Of a DNA stretch of 38,895 nucleotides, positions 1 through 7,500 are shown one piece after another; the stretch's first letter is position 1, and each line of letters begins with the position of its first letter. The stretch is from Muribaculaceae bacterium (GTDB lineage Bacteria > Bacteroidota > Bacteroidia > Bacteroidales > Muribaculaceae), in the NCBI GenBank assembly GCA_017619935.1, contig JAFZRJ010000032.1:1-38895 (forward strand), in the 5' to 3' direction. Made by a program: the position numbers and the translations under genes. The notes under the pieces are model-generated. The model saw only the letters and a list, made by a program, of their open reading frames with translations, was not told the DNA's origin and made no database searches.

Positions 1-426
1 CCCGGAAATATCGTACTGTCATTTCAATTTCATAGCGATGACATGGAAATGGTGATGGCGTCAGATGGTAAGGTGACGGCATTTTCAGGTGTGGCCAAAA
101 ATAGTTTCTTTACACTTCAAGATTCGCCCATCGATAGAGTTAAAGATTTATTGATTCGTGCGGTTAACAACAGGACTCGTGAGCGCAATTACTTCCAGTT
201 GTATAGCATGCTCTTGGACAACAAAATTTCGGATGACGAATTTGACAAGACCATCGAGAACAATGAGGACGACTATGTTGTGTCTCAAGATTGCGAAGCA
301 GATTTAAACGACATCAGATTGGCTCTATTCTTAGTTCAGGAGATTAAGGACATCAAGGATGTTGATGATATGGCTGCATTATTCTCGTTTAGTTACGGTT
401 CTATAAGAAAAAGCTTGAATTGTTGA
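1..426 (+). CDS. Hypothetical protein, 5' end outside the window
   Basis: The reading frame is open from the first base to a TGA at 424-426, so the gene probably begins upstream; the ATG at 43 has no ribosome binding site and the residues before it (PGNIVLSFQF...) read like protein. The product is acidic, with a charged helical C-terminal half (residues about 60-110, counting from the ATG). No family is recognised. It lies 3 bp ahead of the next gene and shares that gene's AT-rich composition, so the two are likely cotranscribed. Function unknown. Confidence 0.6.
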   Translation, partial: PGNIVLSFQFHSDDMEMVMASDGKVTAFSGVAKNSFFTLQDSPIDRVKDLLIRAVNNRTRERNYFQLYSMLLDNKISDDEFDKTIENNEDDYVVSQDCEADLNDIRLALFLVQEIKDIKDVDDMAALFSFSYGSIRKSLNC

Positions 427-429
427 CTT

Positions 430-870
430 ATGGCGAAGTATATTGCAGAAGGTGCGATGGTTGAAGGCAAGAAATGCCGAATTATGACCCGAAGATATGA
501 GTTCAAGCGCTTATCAAAAGACCCAATCACAAACAAGACTATGGTCATCTGTGATTTAGACCGTAATTGTGAGGTTGAAGTCCTTGAATCATTATCTTTG
601 GATGATAATGAGAAAGCCTTGAGAGAATCTCTGAATGTTCATGGCGAAGTAGGAGATATGCTTGAGGCTAAATCTATTTTGGTGTTCGTTGAGGGTGTAC
701 GCCCCAGTGTTCTGTCATTTACGGTGAAAGAAGGCCAAACAGGCAGGCACGGAGCAAATCTTGCATCCACTAATCGACGAACAATTGGTAAGATAAAATA
801 TGTCCTTGAAAATTTGAGGAAAGCGATTGAGCAAACCTCGAGTAATAACTACTTAACAGCAGAGACATGA
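430..870 (+). CDS. Hypothetical protein (146 aa)
   Basis: A 146-residue soluble protein with mixed charge, no signal peptide and no membrane segment. A central stretch (residues about 84-95, KSILVFVEGVRP) looks like a buried beta strand, and the C-terminus is basic and helical. No family is recognised. It starts 3 bp after the preceding stop, and its TGA overlaps the ATG of the next gene (ATGA at 867-870). This points to translational coupling and one operon running to the serine protease gene at 1500. Confidence 0.6.
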   Translation: MAKYIAEGAMVEGKKCRIMTRRYEFKRLSKDPITNKTMVICDLDRNCEVEVLESLSLDDNEKALRESLNVHGEVGDMLEAKSILVFVEGVRPSVLSFTVKEGQTGRHGANLASTNRRTIGKIKYVLENLRKAIEQTSSNNYLTAET

Positions 871-1271
871 ATTTTGATATTTTCACATTGTGCGACTCGG
901 CACAGGAATATGGAGGGCGAATGATAATAGTCGGCACGTTCAACACAATTAATGTGACAACACTGCCGACCGTTTACCCGGAGTTTGCGATAGCAGCAAA
1001 GATAACACTTGACCAAGAACAAAAGAAAGTTCAGAGTGAGCATACAGTCAAGTTTTATATCAAGAAATTTGATTCTGATTTGTATTTGCTCCCACCTTTT
1101 GAACATAAAATCAACACGGATAAAACTCCTGATTTCTCTGATTTGAATCTTGTTATGAGGTTTAACGGTCTTCCTATCAAAGAAGATGGTCGGTATATCG
1201 TGACTATGGAAATAGATTCACTCAAAAAAGAGACTAATCTGTTTGTAAGATTACATAAGCCAAATAACTAA
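867..1271 (+). CDS. DUF6941-like protein
   Basis: A 134-residue protein whose N-terminus (FTLCDSAQEYGGRMIIVGTF) resembles the DUF6941 family, in which short proteins begin with a 'CD.A....GK..ilG.f' pattern followed by a beta-rich fold. Family role is unknown to me. It overlaps the gene before it by 4 bp. The rest is predicted beta-rich with a conserved-looking 'EDGRYIVTMEID' near residue 110. The family assignment is from memory of the N-terminal pattern and is moderate; the gene itself is well supported by length, coupling and composition. Confidence 0.6.
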   Translation: MNFDIFTLCDSAQEYGGRMIIVGTFNTINVTTLPTVYPEFAIAAKITLDQEQKKVQSEHTVKFYIKKFDSDLYLLPPFEHKINTDKTPDFSDLNLVMRFNGLPIKEDGRYIVTMEIDSLKKETNLFVRLHKPNN

Positions 1272-1284
1272 AAAATGGACAACT

Positions 1285-1500
1285 ATGGAAATTTCCAATC
1301 AAAATGCTGTTGACCCTATTGTGAAAGATGATGAATTGCCGTTGAGCGAGCAATTCGCGCAATTTATGGGTGATAGTGATAAGGAGGCTATATCGGGAAG
1401 CGATTTGATGCGACCTTTTGAGATTTTCTCTCTGTATGACCATTCTAAGTATGAGACTCATGCATATTCTAATGTTCAACAAATTTCAATAGTACCATAA
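1285..1500 (+). CDS. Small hypothetical protein (71 aa)
   Basis: A 71-residue acidic protein with no recognised domain, no signal peptide and no membrane segment. An upstream ATG at 1275 in another frame gives only a very short peptide, so the ATG at 1285 is preferred. Its TAA (1498-1500) shares a base with the ATG of the protease gene at 1500. The stop-start overlap suggests it is translated together with the protease and may be its partner, but nothing in the sequence shows what it does. Confidence 0.5.
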   Translation: MEISNQNAVDPIVKDDELPLSEQFAQFMGDSDKEAISGSDLMRPFEIFSLYDHSKYETHAYSNVQQISIVP

Positions 1501-2393
1501 TGCCTGGATGGAGTGATATTTTTGAGCAAGTGAACACGCACACTCAGCCGCTTGCCAAATTGACCGAATTGCGTCATAATTATTTAGAATGCATTTCGAC
1601 TATTACAGGCAGGAATGTGATAACATATTATTCAGGTTGGCTCAAACACCCTGGAGCACCTAATGTAGATATAAACGACAACGATAAGAATGCTTTCATG
1701 AATGCGATTCACCAGTTGGATCGCACAAAAGGGCTTGACTTGATTCTTCATACACCAGGCGGTGAAATTGCAGCTACTGAGAGTATTGTTGCATATCTTA
1801 AGAAGATGTTCAATAATGATATTCGTGCAATCGTACCTCAAATTTCGATGTCTGCCGGGACAATGATAGCTATGTCTTGTAAAGAAATCATTATGGGCCA
1901 TCAATCCTCCTTGGGACCGATTGACCCGCAGCTGAATGGGGTGGCGTGTCAAACTGTTATTGATGAGTTTAGAAGAGCTGTGAGCGAAGTCAAAAGTAAC
2001 CCAGCATCCTTGGGTTTATGGCAAAAAATTTATGGAAAATTAAATCCAACTTTCTTGACAGCTTGTGAAGATACTTTAACTTGGTCTGAGACTTTAGCCA
2101 CAAAGTGGATTCAAGAAGTCAATCCAAATATCGATATAAATGTTATCAAAAGTACGTTCCTCGATCACAAGAATAGCTATTCGCACGCTCGTCATATATC
2201 TAAAGAAGACTGCAGGCAAGCAGGTCTCAATATCGTGGACTTGGAAGCGAACCAGAATCTGCAAGACAGTGTGTTGAGTCTACATCATTGTTATATGATA
2301 CTTATTGATATGTTAGACGTTTCAAAGATTGTGGAGAATCAAGAAGGCAAGTGCTATCTACAAAGGGCGTTATTAGCGAAACAACCAACATAA
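1500..2393 (+). CDS. SDH-type ClpP-fold serine protease
   Basis: A 297-residue protein resembling the serine dehydrogenase proteinase (SDH_sah) family, relatives of the S49/ClpP fold. Visible marks are a strand and oxyanion-type turn LILHTPGGE (residues 81-89), the serine segment QISMSAGTMIAMS (114-126, S118 the best nucleophile candidate) and GHQSSLGPIDPQ (133-144). There is no signal peptide or membrane anchor, so it probably acts in the cytoplasm. The C-terminal third is helical. It is the last and largest gene of the AT-rich cassette and is followed by a strong terminator. Substrate unknown; small proteins encoded just upstream are candidate partners by position only. Confidence 0.8.
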   Translation: MPGWSDIFEQVNTHTQPLAKLTELRHNYLECISTITGRNVITYYSGWLKHPGAPNVDINDNDKNAFMNAIHQLDRTKGLDLILHTPGGEIAATESIVAYLKKMFNNDIRAIVPQISMSAGTMIAMSCKEIIMGHQSSLGPIDPQLNGVACQTVIDEFRRAVSEVKSNPASLGLWQKIYGKLNPTFLTACEDTLTWSETLATKWIQEVNPNIDINVIKSTFLDHKNSYSHARHISKEDCRQAGLNIVDLEANQNLQDSVLSLHHCYMILIDMLDVSKIVENQEGKCYLQRALLAKQPT

Positions 2394-2433
2394 CACCTGA
2401 CTCCCATCTAAAAAAACAGTGTTCTACAACATA

Positions 2434-2460
2434 AATCCGCATTTTTGCGGATTTTTTTTT
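2434..2460 (+). terminator. Intrinsic terminator after the protease cassette
   Basis: An 8-bp stem AATCCGCA/TGCGGATT with a TTTT loop is followed by a run of nine T's. It closes the AT-rich cassette. Its T-run also supplies the TTTG of the next promoter. Confidence 0.85.
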
Positions 2461-2489
2461 GCGCAATCCAAAACTTTGTTCTAATTTTG
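2458..2489 (+). promoter_or_regulatory. Bacteroidota primary-sigma promoter
   Basis: TTTG (2458-2461), a 20-bp gap, then TAATTTTG (2482-2489) matches the Bacteroidota -33/-7 consensus TTTG-N19-21-TAnnTTTG. Transcription would begin near 2494, at the first copy of the leader repeat, and run into the small phage genes from 2702. Confidence 0.7.
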
Positions 2490-2491
2490 CT

Positions 2492-2700
2492 GTCGCTAAA
2501 CAAAGTGATGAGCGTTCTCATCCCGCTTGAGCATCGGATATTGCTCACATACTTTGCGGTGGGCTTTTTTTGTCCCCGCACCATAACAGCCATCGGCTGC
2601 CTTATCCAGTGATAAATGCTCTTCGGGGTAACGCATCACTTTGTTTAGCGACGGGATAACGGCAGCCGTTTCTCTGCCTAAACGCTAAACAAAGTGATGC
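2492..2700 (+). promoter_or_regulatory. Structured leader with three copies of an 18-19 bp element
   Basis: This 300-base gap holds no convincing gene. GTCGCTAAACAAAGTGATG occurs at 2492-2510, its exact reverse complement at 2634-2652, and 18 bases of it again in direct orientation at 2683-2700, ending one base before the ATG at 2702. The middle copy can pair with either outer copy, but not with both. A second inverted pair, 2594-2607 with 2654-2668 (one bulged base), and a short TGAGCA/TGCTCA stem add more structure. A competing-hairpin switch over the start of the downstream operon is an inference. Iteron-like or protein-binding sites are an alternative. Confidence 0.5.
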
Positions 2701-2701
2701 A

Positions 2702-2959
2702 ATGAAAACAGTTTCATTGACCCCGACCGAGAGCGTCGCCATTGGGCGACTGGCGAGAGTGCTTGCCACGAAAGCACTGGAGTTGTTAACCTCGATGCGC
2801 CTCAGTTGCGTGCTGGGCTGCTTGGCAGTCATCGCCGTGCTGCTTTATCAAGCCACCGGCGAGCACCCCGTGATGATGGCGACCCTCACACTGGGCTGGG
2901 CTCTGCACTTCGCAGTACTCTCCACCATCGACATCTGCAAGAAAGGAGGTGAGCTATGA
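2702..2959 (+). CDS. Small membrane protein, phage operon
   Basis: An 85-residue protein with two likely membrane segments (residues about 32-50 and 58-76) and an amphipathic N-terminal helix. It is the first gene after the structured leader; the third repeat copy abuts its start and no Shine-Dalgarno site is seen. Its 3' end carries the ribosome binding site of the next gene, which overlaps it by 4 bp. Size and topology would fit a holin, but there is no sequence evidence for lysis function, so it is left unassigned. Confidence 0.6.
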   Translation: MKTVSLTPTESVAIGRLARVLATKALELLTSMRLSCVLGCLAVIAVLLYQATGEHPVMMATLTLGWALHFAVLSTIDICKKGGEL

Positions 2960-3321
2960 AAGCCTGGAACCGTGAGAGCCGAGAGCTGAAGCTGCGCTAC
3001 CGTGAGCGCATCTCTACCGTGAATGTGGAATACACCCGCCGTCAGGTGCAGTTGAGCCACGACATTGAACAGGCACGCAACGAAAAGAGCCTCTACATCG
3101 CCAAGATCAAGATGCAGGAAGACGTTGACAACAATGCCGAAAAACTGACAGACATCACCGAGCGCATACGCCGCTACTCGCTGCGCAAGGTTGACCTTGA
3201 CCACGAGCGCAAGCTGGCTTTGCTCGCCATCGACCGAGAGCATGCCGCCGAGATAGACGCACTTGAAGCGAAGTATGGTGTGAACCTCGATGACAACGGA
3301 GAGGAGGTGCTTGCCGTATGA
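2956..3321 (+). CDS. Coiled-coil hypothetical protein
   Basis: A 121-residue, highly charged protein that is almost entirely alpha-helical with heptad-like spacing from about residue 5 to 108. It has no signal peptide. A perfect AAAGGAGGT lies 5 bp before its ATG, and both ends overlap neighbouring genes by 4 bp, so it sits inside a translationally coupled operon. A structural or chaperone-like role in virion assembly is possible from the setting, but no family is recognised. Confidence 0.6.
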   Translation: MKAWNRESRELKLRYRERISTVNVEYTRRQVQLSHDIEQARNEKSLYIAKIKMQEDVDNNAEKLTDITERIRRYSLRKVDLDHERKLALLAIDREHAAEIDALEAKYGVNLDDNGEEVLAV

Positions 3322-3596
3322 AACAGCACATCTGGTCTTTTGAGTTCCGCAAGGGCACTCAGGTGCTCGACCACTTCAACGCCACCTGCACCGAGTGTCA
3401 CCGCAAAGGTGATGAGCTGGCGACACGCGTCGGTAGCGTGGAGTGCTATGCATTCAATGAGCCGCTGGAACAGTGGCAGAAGATGGGCGTATATCGCGGC
3501 AACCGAGTCTTCACCGACTCTTTCGGAGAAGACCGTAGCATCAAGTGGGACTACAGCGGCATGGCTCCCATGGGAAAGGAGGTGGTTGCCCAATGA
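3318..3596 (+). CDS. Hypothetical protein (92 aa)
   Basis: A 92-residue soluble protein, with no recognised domain. A CTECHR segment near residue 25 looks like a haem or metal motif, but with no signal peptide and only one further cysteine (C43) this is probably chance or a weak metal site. AGGAGGT (3302-3308) lies 9 bp before the ATG, and the gene overlaps its neighbours by 4 bp on both sides (ATGA at 3318 and 3593). Confidence 0.55.
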   Translation: MKQHIWSFEFRKGTQVLDHFNATCTECHRKGDELATRVGSVECYAFNEPLEQWQKMGVYRGNRVFTDSFGEDRSIKWDYSGMAPMGKEVVAQ

Positions 3597-3829
3597 AAGC
3601 GAAGCAACTGATCACGACATTTGAGCGCGACAACGTTCGCATCATCTTCACCCGGCACACCGACCCCGACACCGAGGTGCCGACGGCGGTGGAGATCACC
3701 GTTCAGCACCGCAAGAGTTCGATCACCACCACCAGCCTGTGGCTCGACGACATCGCCGACCTGCCCACTGTGAGCGAGGCCATCGTGTCCTTCCTCGAGA
3801 TGCAGAACAAGAAAGGAGGTGCGCAATGA
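3593..3829 (+). CDS. Hypothetical protein (78 aa)
   Basis: The start is placed at ATG 3593 because AAAGGAGGT (3575-3583) lies 9 bp before it and it overlaps the previous TGA as ATGA; the longer open frame upstream has no such site. The 78-residue product is beta-rich in its first half and ends in KKGGAQ, which is simply the translation of the next gene's ribosome binding site. No family recognised. Confidence 0.55.
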   Translation: MKAKQLITTFERDNVRIIFTRHTDPDTEVPTAVEITVQHRKSSITTTSLWLDDIADLPTVSEAIVSFLEMQNKKGGAQ

Positions 3830-4068
3830 GCGAGACGAAGACCACCGACGCCGCGCTGCTCGCGCTGGAGGCGTGGCTGCAGAACTGGGAGCCTGACGAG
3901 AGCGGCGTGTGCCTGAAGACCACCGACGCGATATTGCGCGACCTTGACGACATGGTGGAGCTGGAGCCGAACGCCATCGCCGCCGTGATGGCAGAGCGCG
4001 GCTACGCCATCCGCTACGACGGCCACAGCGGCCGCCACGGCTGGGCGATGCGCCCCCGCCGCGAATAA
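3826..4068 (+). CDS. Hypothetical protein (80 aa)
   Basis: The start at ATG 3826 is chosen because AAAGGAGGT (3812-3820) lies 5 bp upstream and the ATG overlaps the preceding TGA. The 80-residue product has an acidic helical N-terminal half (AALLALEAWLQNWEPDES) and a basic C-terminus (residues about 65-80). No family recognised. It is the last member of the five-gene operon that begins at 2702. Confidence 0.55.
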   Translation: MSETKTTDAALLALEAWLQNWEPDESGVCLKTTDAILRDLDDMVELEPNAIAAVMAERGYAIRYDGHSGRHGWAMRPRRE

Positions 4069-4098
4069 TACGAGACATTTTTGACAATAACGTTGCAC

Positions 4099-4128
4099 GG
4101 GGCAGGCCGTCGCGAGACACCCTGCCCC
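4099..4128 (+). terminator. Terminator-like hairpin
   Basis: An 8-bp GC-rich stem GGGGCAGG/CCTGCCCC with a 14-nt loop follows the small-gene operon. There is only a weak T-tract after it (CTTACTGTT), so termination efficiency is uncertain. Confidence 0.45.
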
Positions 4129-4142
4129 TTACTGTTAAACTT

Positions 4143-4158
4143 TGGCACGGAATTTGCA
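4143..4158 (+). promoter_or_regulatory. Sigma-54 (RpoN) promoter
   Basis: TGGCACGGAATTTGCA matches the sigma-54 -24/-12 consensus TGGCAC-N5-TTGCA at every defined position. Transcription would start near 4169, leaving a 16-nt untranslated leader before the ATG at 4185. Such a promoter needs an enhancer-binding activator, and none is encoded in the window. A short hairpin lies just upstream. Confidence 0.65.
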
Positions 4159-4184
4159 GTCTAATTATAAAAAGCGACAAGATC

Positions 4185-4478
4185 ATGACATGGTTCATCG
4201 GCATATTCACTGACATCCTCGGCACCTGCGGCATTGTCCTCGGGGGTATCATCGTCGTGATTCTCGGTTTGCTGGTGATAGCCTTCTGGTTGATAGTGGC
4301 CGCCCTTGTGGGCATCGCCGTGTCGGCTTTGCTGCGTGCCGGATGGTTTTGGTTCTGCCGTGGCATGATGGCCATCACCCCCGAGACGAGCACGGTGCAT
4401 GAGCACTTCAAAAACAAGTGGCTCGACATGAAGCACCCGTCGCGAGTGAGGCGACGCAAGATGGCGGTATCGAAATAA
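4185..4478 (+). CDS. Small membrane protein ahead of the tail fibre
   Basis: A 97-residue protein with two long hydrophobic segments (residues about 4-32 and 33-55) and a basic C-terminal tail ending RVRRRKMAVSK. There is no Shine-Dalgarno site; the gene starts 27 bp after a sigma-54 promoter and is followed by an intrinsic terminator, so it looks monocistronic. No family recognised. A holin-like or superinfection-exclusion role would fit a single separately regulated phage membrane protein, but that is inference only. Confidence 0.6.
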   Translation: MTWFIGIFTDILGTCGIVLGGIIVVILGLLVIAFWLIVAALVGIAVSALLRAGWFWFCRGMMAITPETSTVHEHFKNKWLDMKHPSRVRRRKMAVSK

Positions 4479-4490
4479 GGCATCCAAAAA

Positions 4491-4526
4491 CAGGCGACGG
4501 CTACAGGCTGTCGCTTGTCTTTTTTT
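4491..4526 (+). terminator. Intrinsic terminator
   Basis: A stem of about 11 bp (4491-4501 with 4507-4517, wobble pairs included) around a five-base loop TACAG, followed by a T-run at 4520-4526. It isolates the membrane protein gene from the tail fibre gene. Confidence 0.75.
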
Positions 4527-4534
4527 GTTTTGGG

Positions 4535-4559
4535 CCTTGTCTCTACCTTTGTCACAAAA
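4535..4559 (+). promoter_or_regulatory. Phage promoter element, copy 1 (tail fibre)
   Basis: CCTTGTC-TCTAC-CTTTGTCACAAAA contains a -7 box TACCTTTG (4544-4551) with a TTTG at 4524-4527 (16-bp gap, shorter than usual). The same 25-bp element occurs before the tape measure gene (14080-14104) with 23 of 25 bases identical, so it is probably a phage-specific promoter or operator. The ATG follows 22 bp downstream. Confidence 0.6.
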
Positions 4560-4581
4560 GTTTCATTAAATCTTTTCACAA

Positions 4582-7500
4582 ATGGTAGATACAACTGAAT
4601 TGACAGGATTGATCTCGGCGTTGAGAGCCGAGACGGAAGCCGACAGCGTGTCGCCGGAGCGCGTGGGTTACGTGCTTCAACAGATTGTGAACTTCCTGCC
4701 GAGTCTTGACTCGAGCGGTCTGACCGACGATGTAGCGACTGCGTTGGCTACTGCTCGTCAGGCATTGACTTCGGCGCAGGGGGCAACCACGACGGCGAAT
4801 GCCGCCCAGACGGCTGCGACGAGTGCGCAGAACGTGGCTAACGCGGCGAGTTCGACGGCGAATGCGGCGAGCACGCTGGCCGGACAGTGCGAGAGCGCGG
4901 TTGCGGCACTGACCACGCTGGTGGGCCAGCTGCAGACGGCGAGTGAGACAGCGACCACGACAGCGAATGCGGCGAGTGCCGCCGTGGGCGCGTTGCATGA
5001 AGGGGCTAACCAAGCCGGCGGCATGGTGGTGCTGGACTCTAACGGCAAGGTGCCACATGGCCTGATACCCGACGACCTGGCGAACGTGCTGGAGTTCTCG
5101 GGCGTGCTGAACAGTGTGACGGTGACGAGCGGCCGCAGCGAGAGCAAGAGCAGCGACGGCGATGCGCAGGTGTTCTTCGTGGAGAGCCTGAACCAGTTTG
5201 TGCTTGGAGTGCGCACCGATGTGGCGGTGAGCACTGTGGCTCCTGACTTCGTCGCCGCACCGCAACACGCTCCGGGCGTGGGCGCGGTGGTGTCCACACG
5301 ATTGAGTGACCAAGCGGTGGCGGCATTGAAAGACATGCCATTGTTCAACACATTGTTCACCTACTATCTTGACTGGGCTGACCGCGAGCTGTACAGCGAT
5401 GCCCAGTACACTCCGCTGAGTCTGAAGGCGTATGTGTGCACGAGTACCGACACCTTGTATTACTGGAAAAGCGCGGAGCAGGAGCTGGCCTCTATGGGCA
5501 AGGACTACGGCTCGCAGCTGAATACGCTTGGCGAGCGGATGACCGCCGCGGAGTCGGCCGTCGGCCAGCGTCTGTTCCTGAACGGCAACAAGGTGGTGAA
5601 CCGTGTGGGCACGGCCACGTCGCTTGCACAGTTCCTCGCGTTGACCGACGGCAGCGCGTATGCCGGCATCAAGGTGCAGGGCGTGGTGGTGACTTTGTAT
5701 ACCGACGACGGCATGGAGACGTGGCAATGGGACGGCACGACATGGTCGAGCGCGGCGGCATGGTCGAAGTTCGGCGGCAGCGGGAGCGCGACGGGCAATG
5801 TGGTGAACGTGAACGAAATCGCTCCGCGTGCCGATGGATTCTATAACCGTGGCACAGCCGCAAATGCTGTACCCGAGGAGCTGCGCACCGGAGGCCGTAT
5901 CATCACCTTTGAATCGGCTGCAGGGGTGTGGCAGCGGTGGCAGTTCACAGGCACTTTGCTTGCCGACTGGGCTGACGAGACCTGCTGGGTGCCCGACGTG
6001 CGCGGCATCTCGTTCAACGATGCTGCGGCAGCGGTTCCCGACCGTAACGGCATCATCAACCTGAATTATCATGTGACGGTTGACGAAGTGCTGAACAGCG
6101 AGAGCAGTAACCCGATAGCGAACAAGACGGTGACGGCTGCGCTGGAGCAGTTGCGGCTGGGCTTGGCGGCCGGACTGAGCGTTGACCCGGTCAGCAACCA
6201 GTTGTCGCTGCTGGATGCCAACGGCGAGGTGATGAGCAGCGTCACTCTGCCTTCGGGCGGTGGCGGGGCCACGAATCCCACGGCCATCGAGCTGACCATC
6301 GACAGCGCGATGAGCGCGACCATCAAAGAGGGCACGCCTCACCTCGTGGAATACACTTGGCGTCACTACAATATCACCACGAACGTGGACACGCAGTACG
6401 GCGGCCGTGCCGACCTGATTGTGAACGGCAGCACGGTGACGAGCGTTGACGTGACACAGGGCATAGGCTCGTTTGACGTGAGCCCATGGCTGAGTGTGGG
6501 CACGAACAGTCTGCGCGTGCGCATCACGGCCGATGACGGCGTGGTGGCACAGAGTGCGTACATCAAGGTGACGGTGGTGACGCTGGGCCTGAGCAGCAGT
6601 TACTCGCTATCGACGGTGACGGAGGCGGGCACGCCGATTCCTTTCCGCTTTGTAGTGACAGGCAGCGGCGCGAAGGTGGTGAACTTCGAACTCGACGGCG
6701 CCGCGCTGCCGACAGAGACGGTGACCACCAGCGGCGGCACGAGCATCAAGAGCATACCGACGACAGGGCTGAGCCATGGCGCGCACAGCCTCGAAGTGTG
6801 GGCGGAGCGCGAGATTGCCGATGGGGTGATGCTGGAGAGCAACCACCTGTATTTCGACCTGATGATTACGCAGCAGGGCACGACCGACGTGATTGTGGCC
6901 ACCGAATATGACGGTGGCACGATTGAGCAGTACCAGACGCTGATCATCCCCTTCGCGGTGTATGACCCGTTGCACACCACCTGCGAGGTGGAAGTGACGC
7001 TGGACGGCATCCTGCTGACGAGCATGGAGGTCGACCGCACACGGCAGACATTGAGCTGGCGAAGCAAGGAAGCCGGCAGTTACACCTTCGTCATCAGCGC
7101 AGGCGGCACGAGCCGCACCATCGAGGTGACAGTGACAGCAGCGGCCCATCAGGTGACGGCGGAAACGGCAGGCTTGGCCTTGTGGCTGAGCAGCAGCGGC
7201 CGAAGTAATGCGGCGACAAACCGTGCCGACTGGAGTTTCACGCCTGAGGGCGGGGAGGCGTTGAGCGCGGTGTTCCATGATGTGGGCTGGGACGCGCAGA
7301 GCGGCTGGCTGCCCGACGAACACGGCTTGGTGAGCCTCCATCTTGCCGGTGGCGCGCGGTGCGAGATACCGCTGAACCTCTTTGCCTCGGACTGCAAGCT
7401 GGAGGGCAAGACCATCGAGGTGGAGTTCAAGGCAAGCAAGTGCTACGACGAGAGCGCGGTGCTTATCAGCTGCCTGAGCGACGGAGTGGGCTTCGCCATC

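Noticed and set aside
2620-2632. Short match to the tRNA-Pro 3' end (TCGGGGT) as attL
   Set aside because: Only seven bases in common; too short to call an attachment site.
2511-2633. Invertible promoter segment between inverted copies A and B
   Set aside because: The promoter lies outside the segment and no TAnnTTTG box appears when the segment is reversed.
3390-3410. CxxCH (CTECH) as a cytochrome c haem site in the 92-aa phage protein
   Set aside because: No signal peptide and no cytochrome context; chance match more likely.
4576-6366. 596-residue minus-strand open frame inside the fibre gene
   Set aside because: Arg/His/Ala-rich translation typical of the antisense of a GC-rich gene; the plus-strand gene has clear domains.
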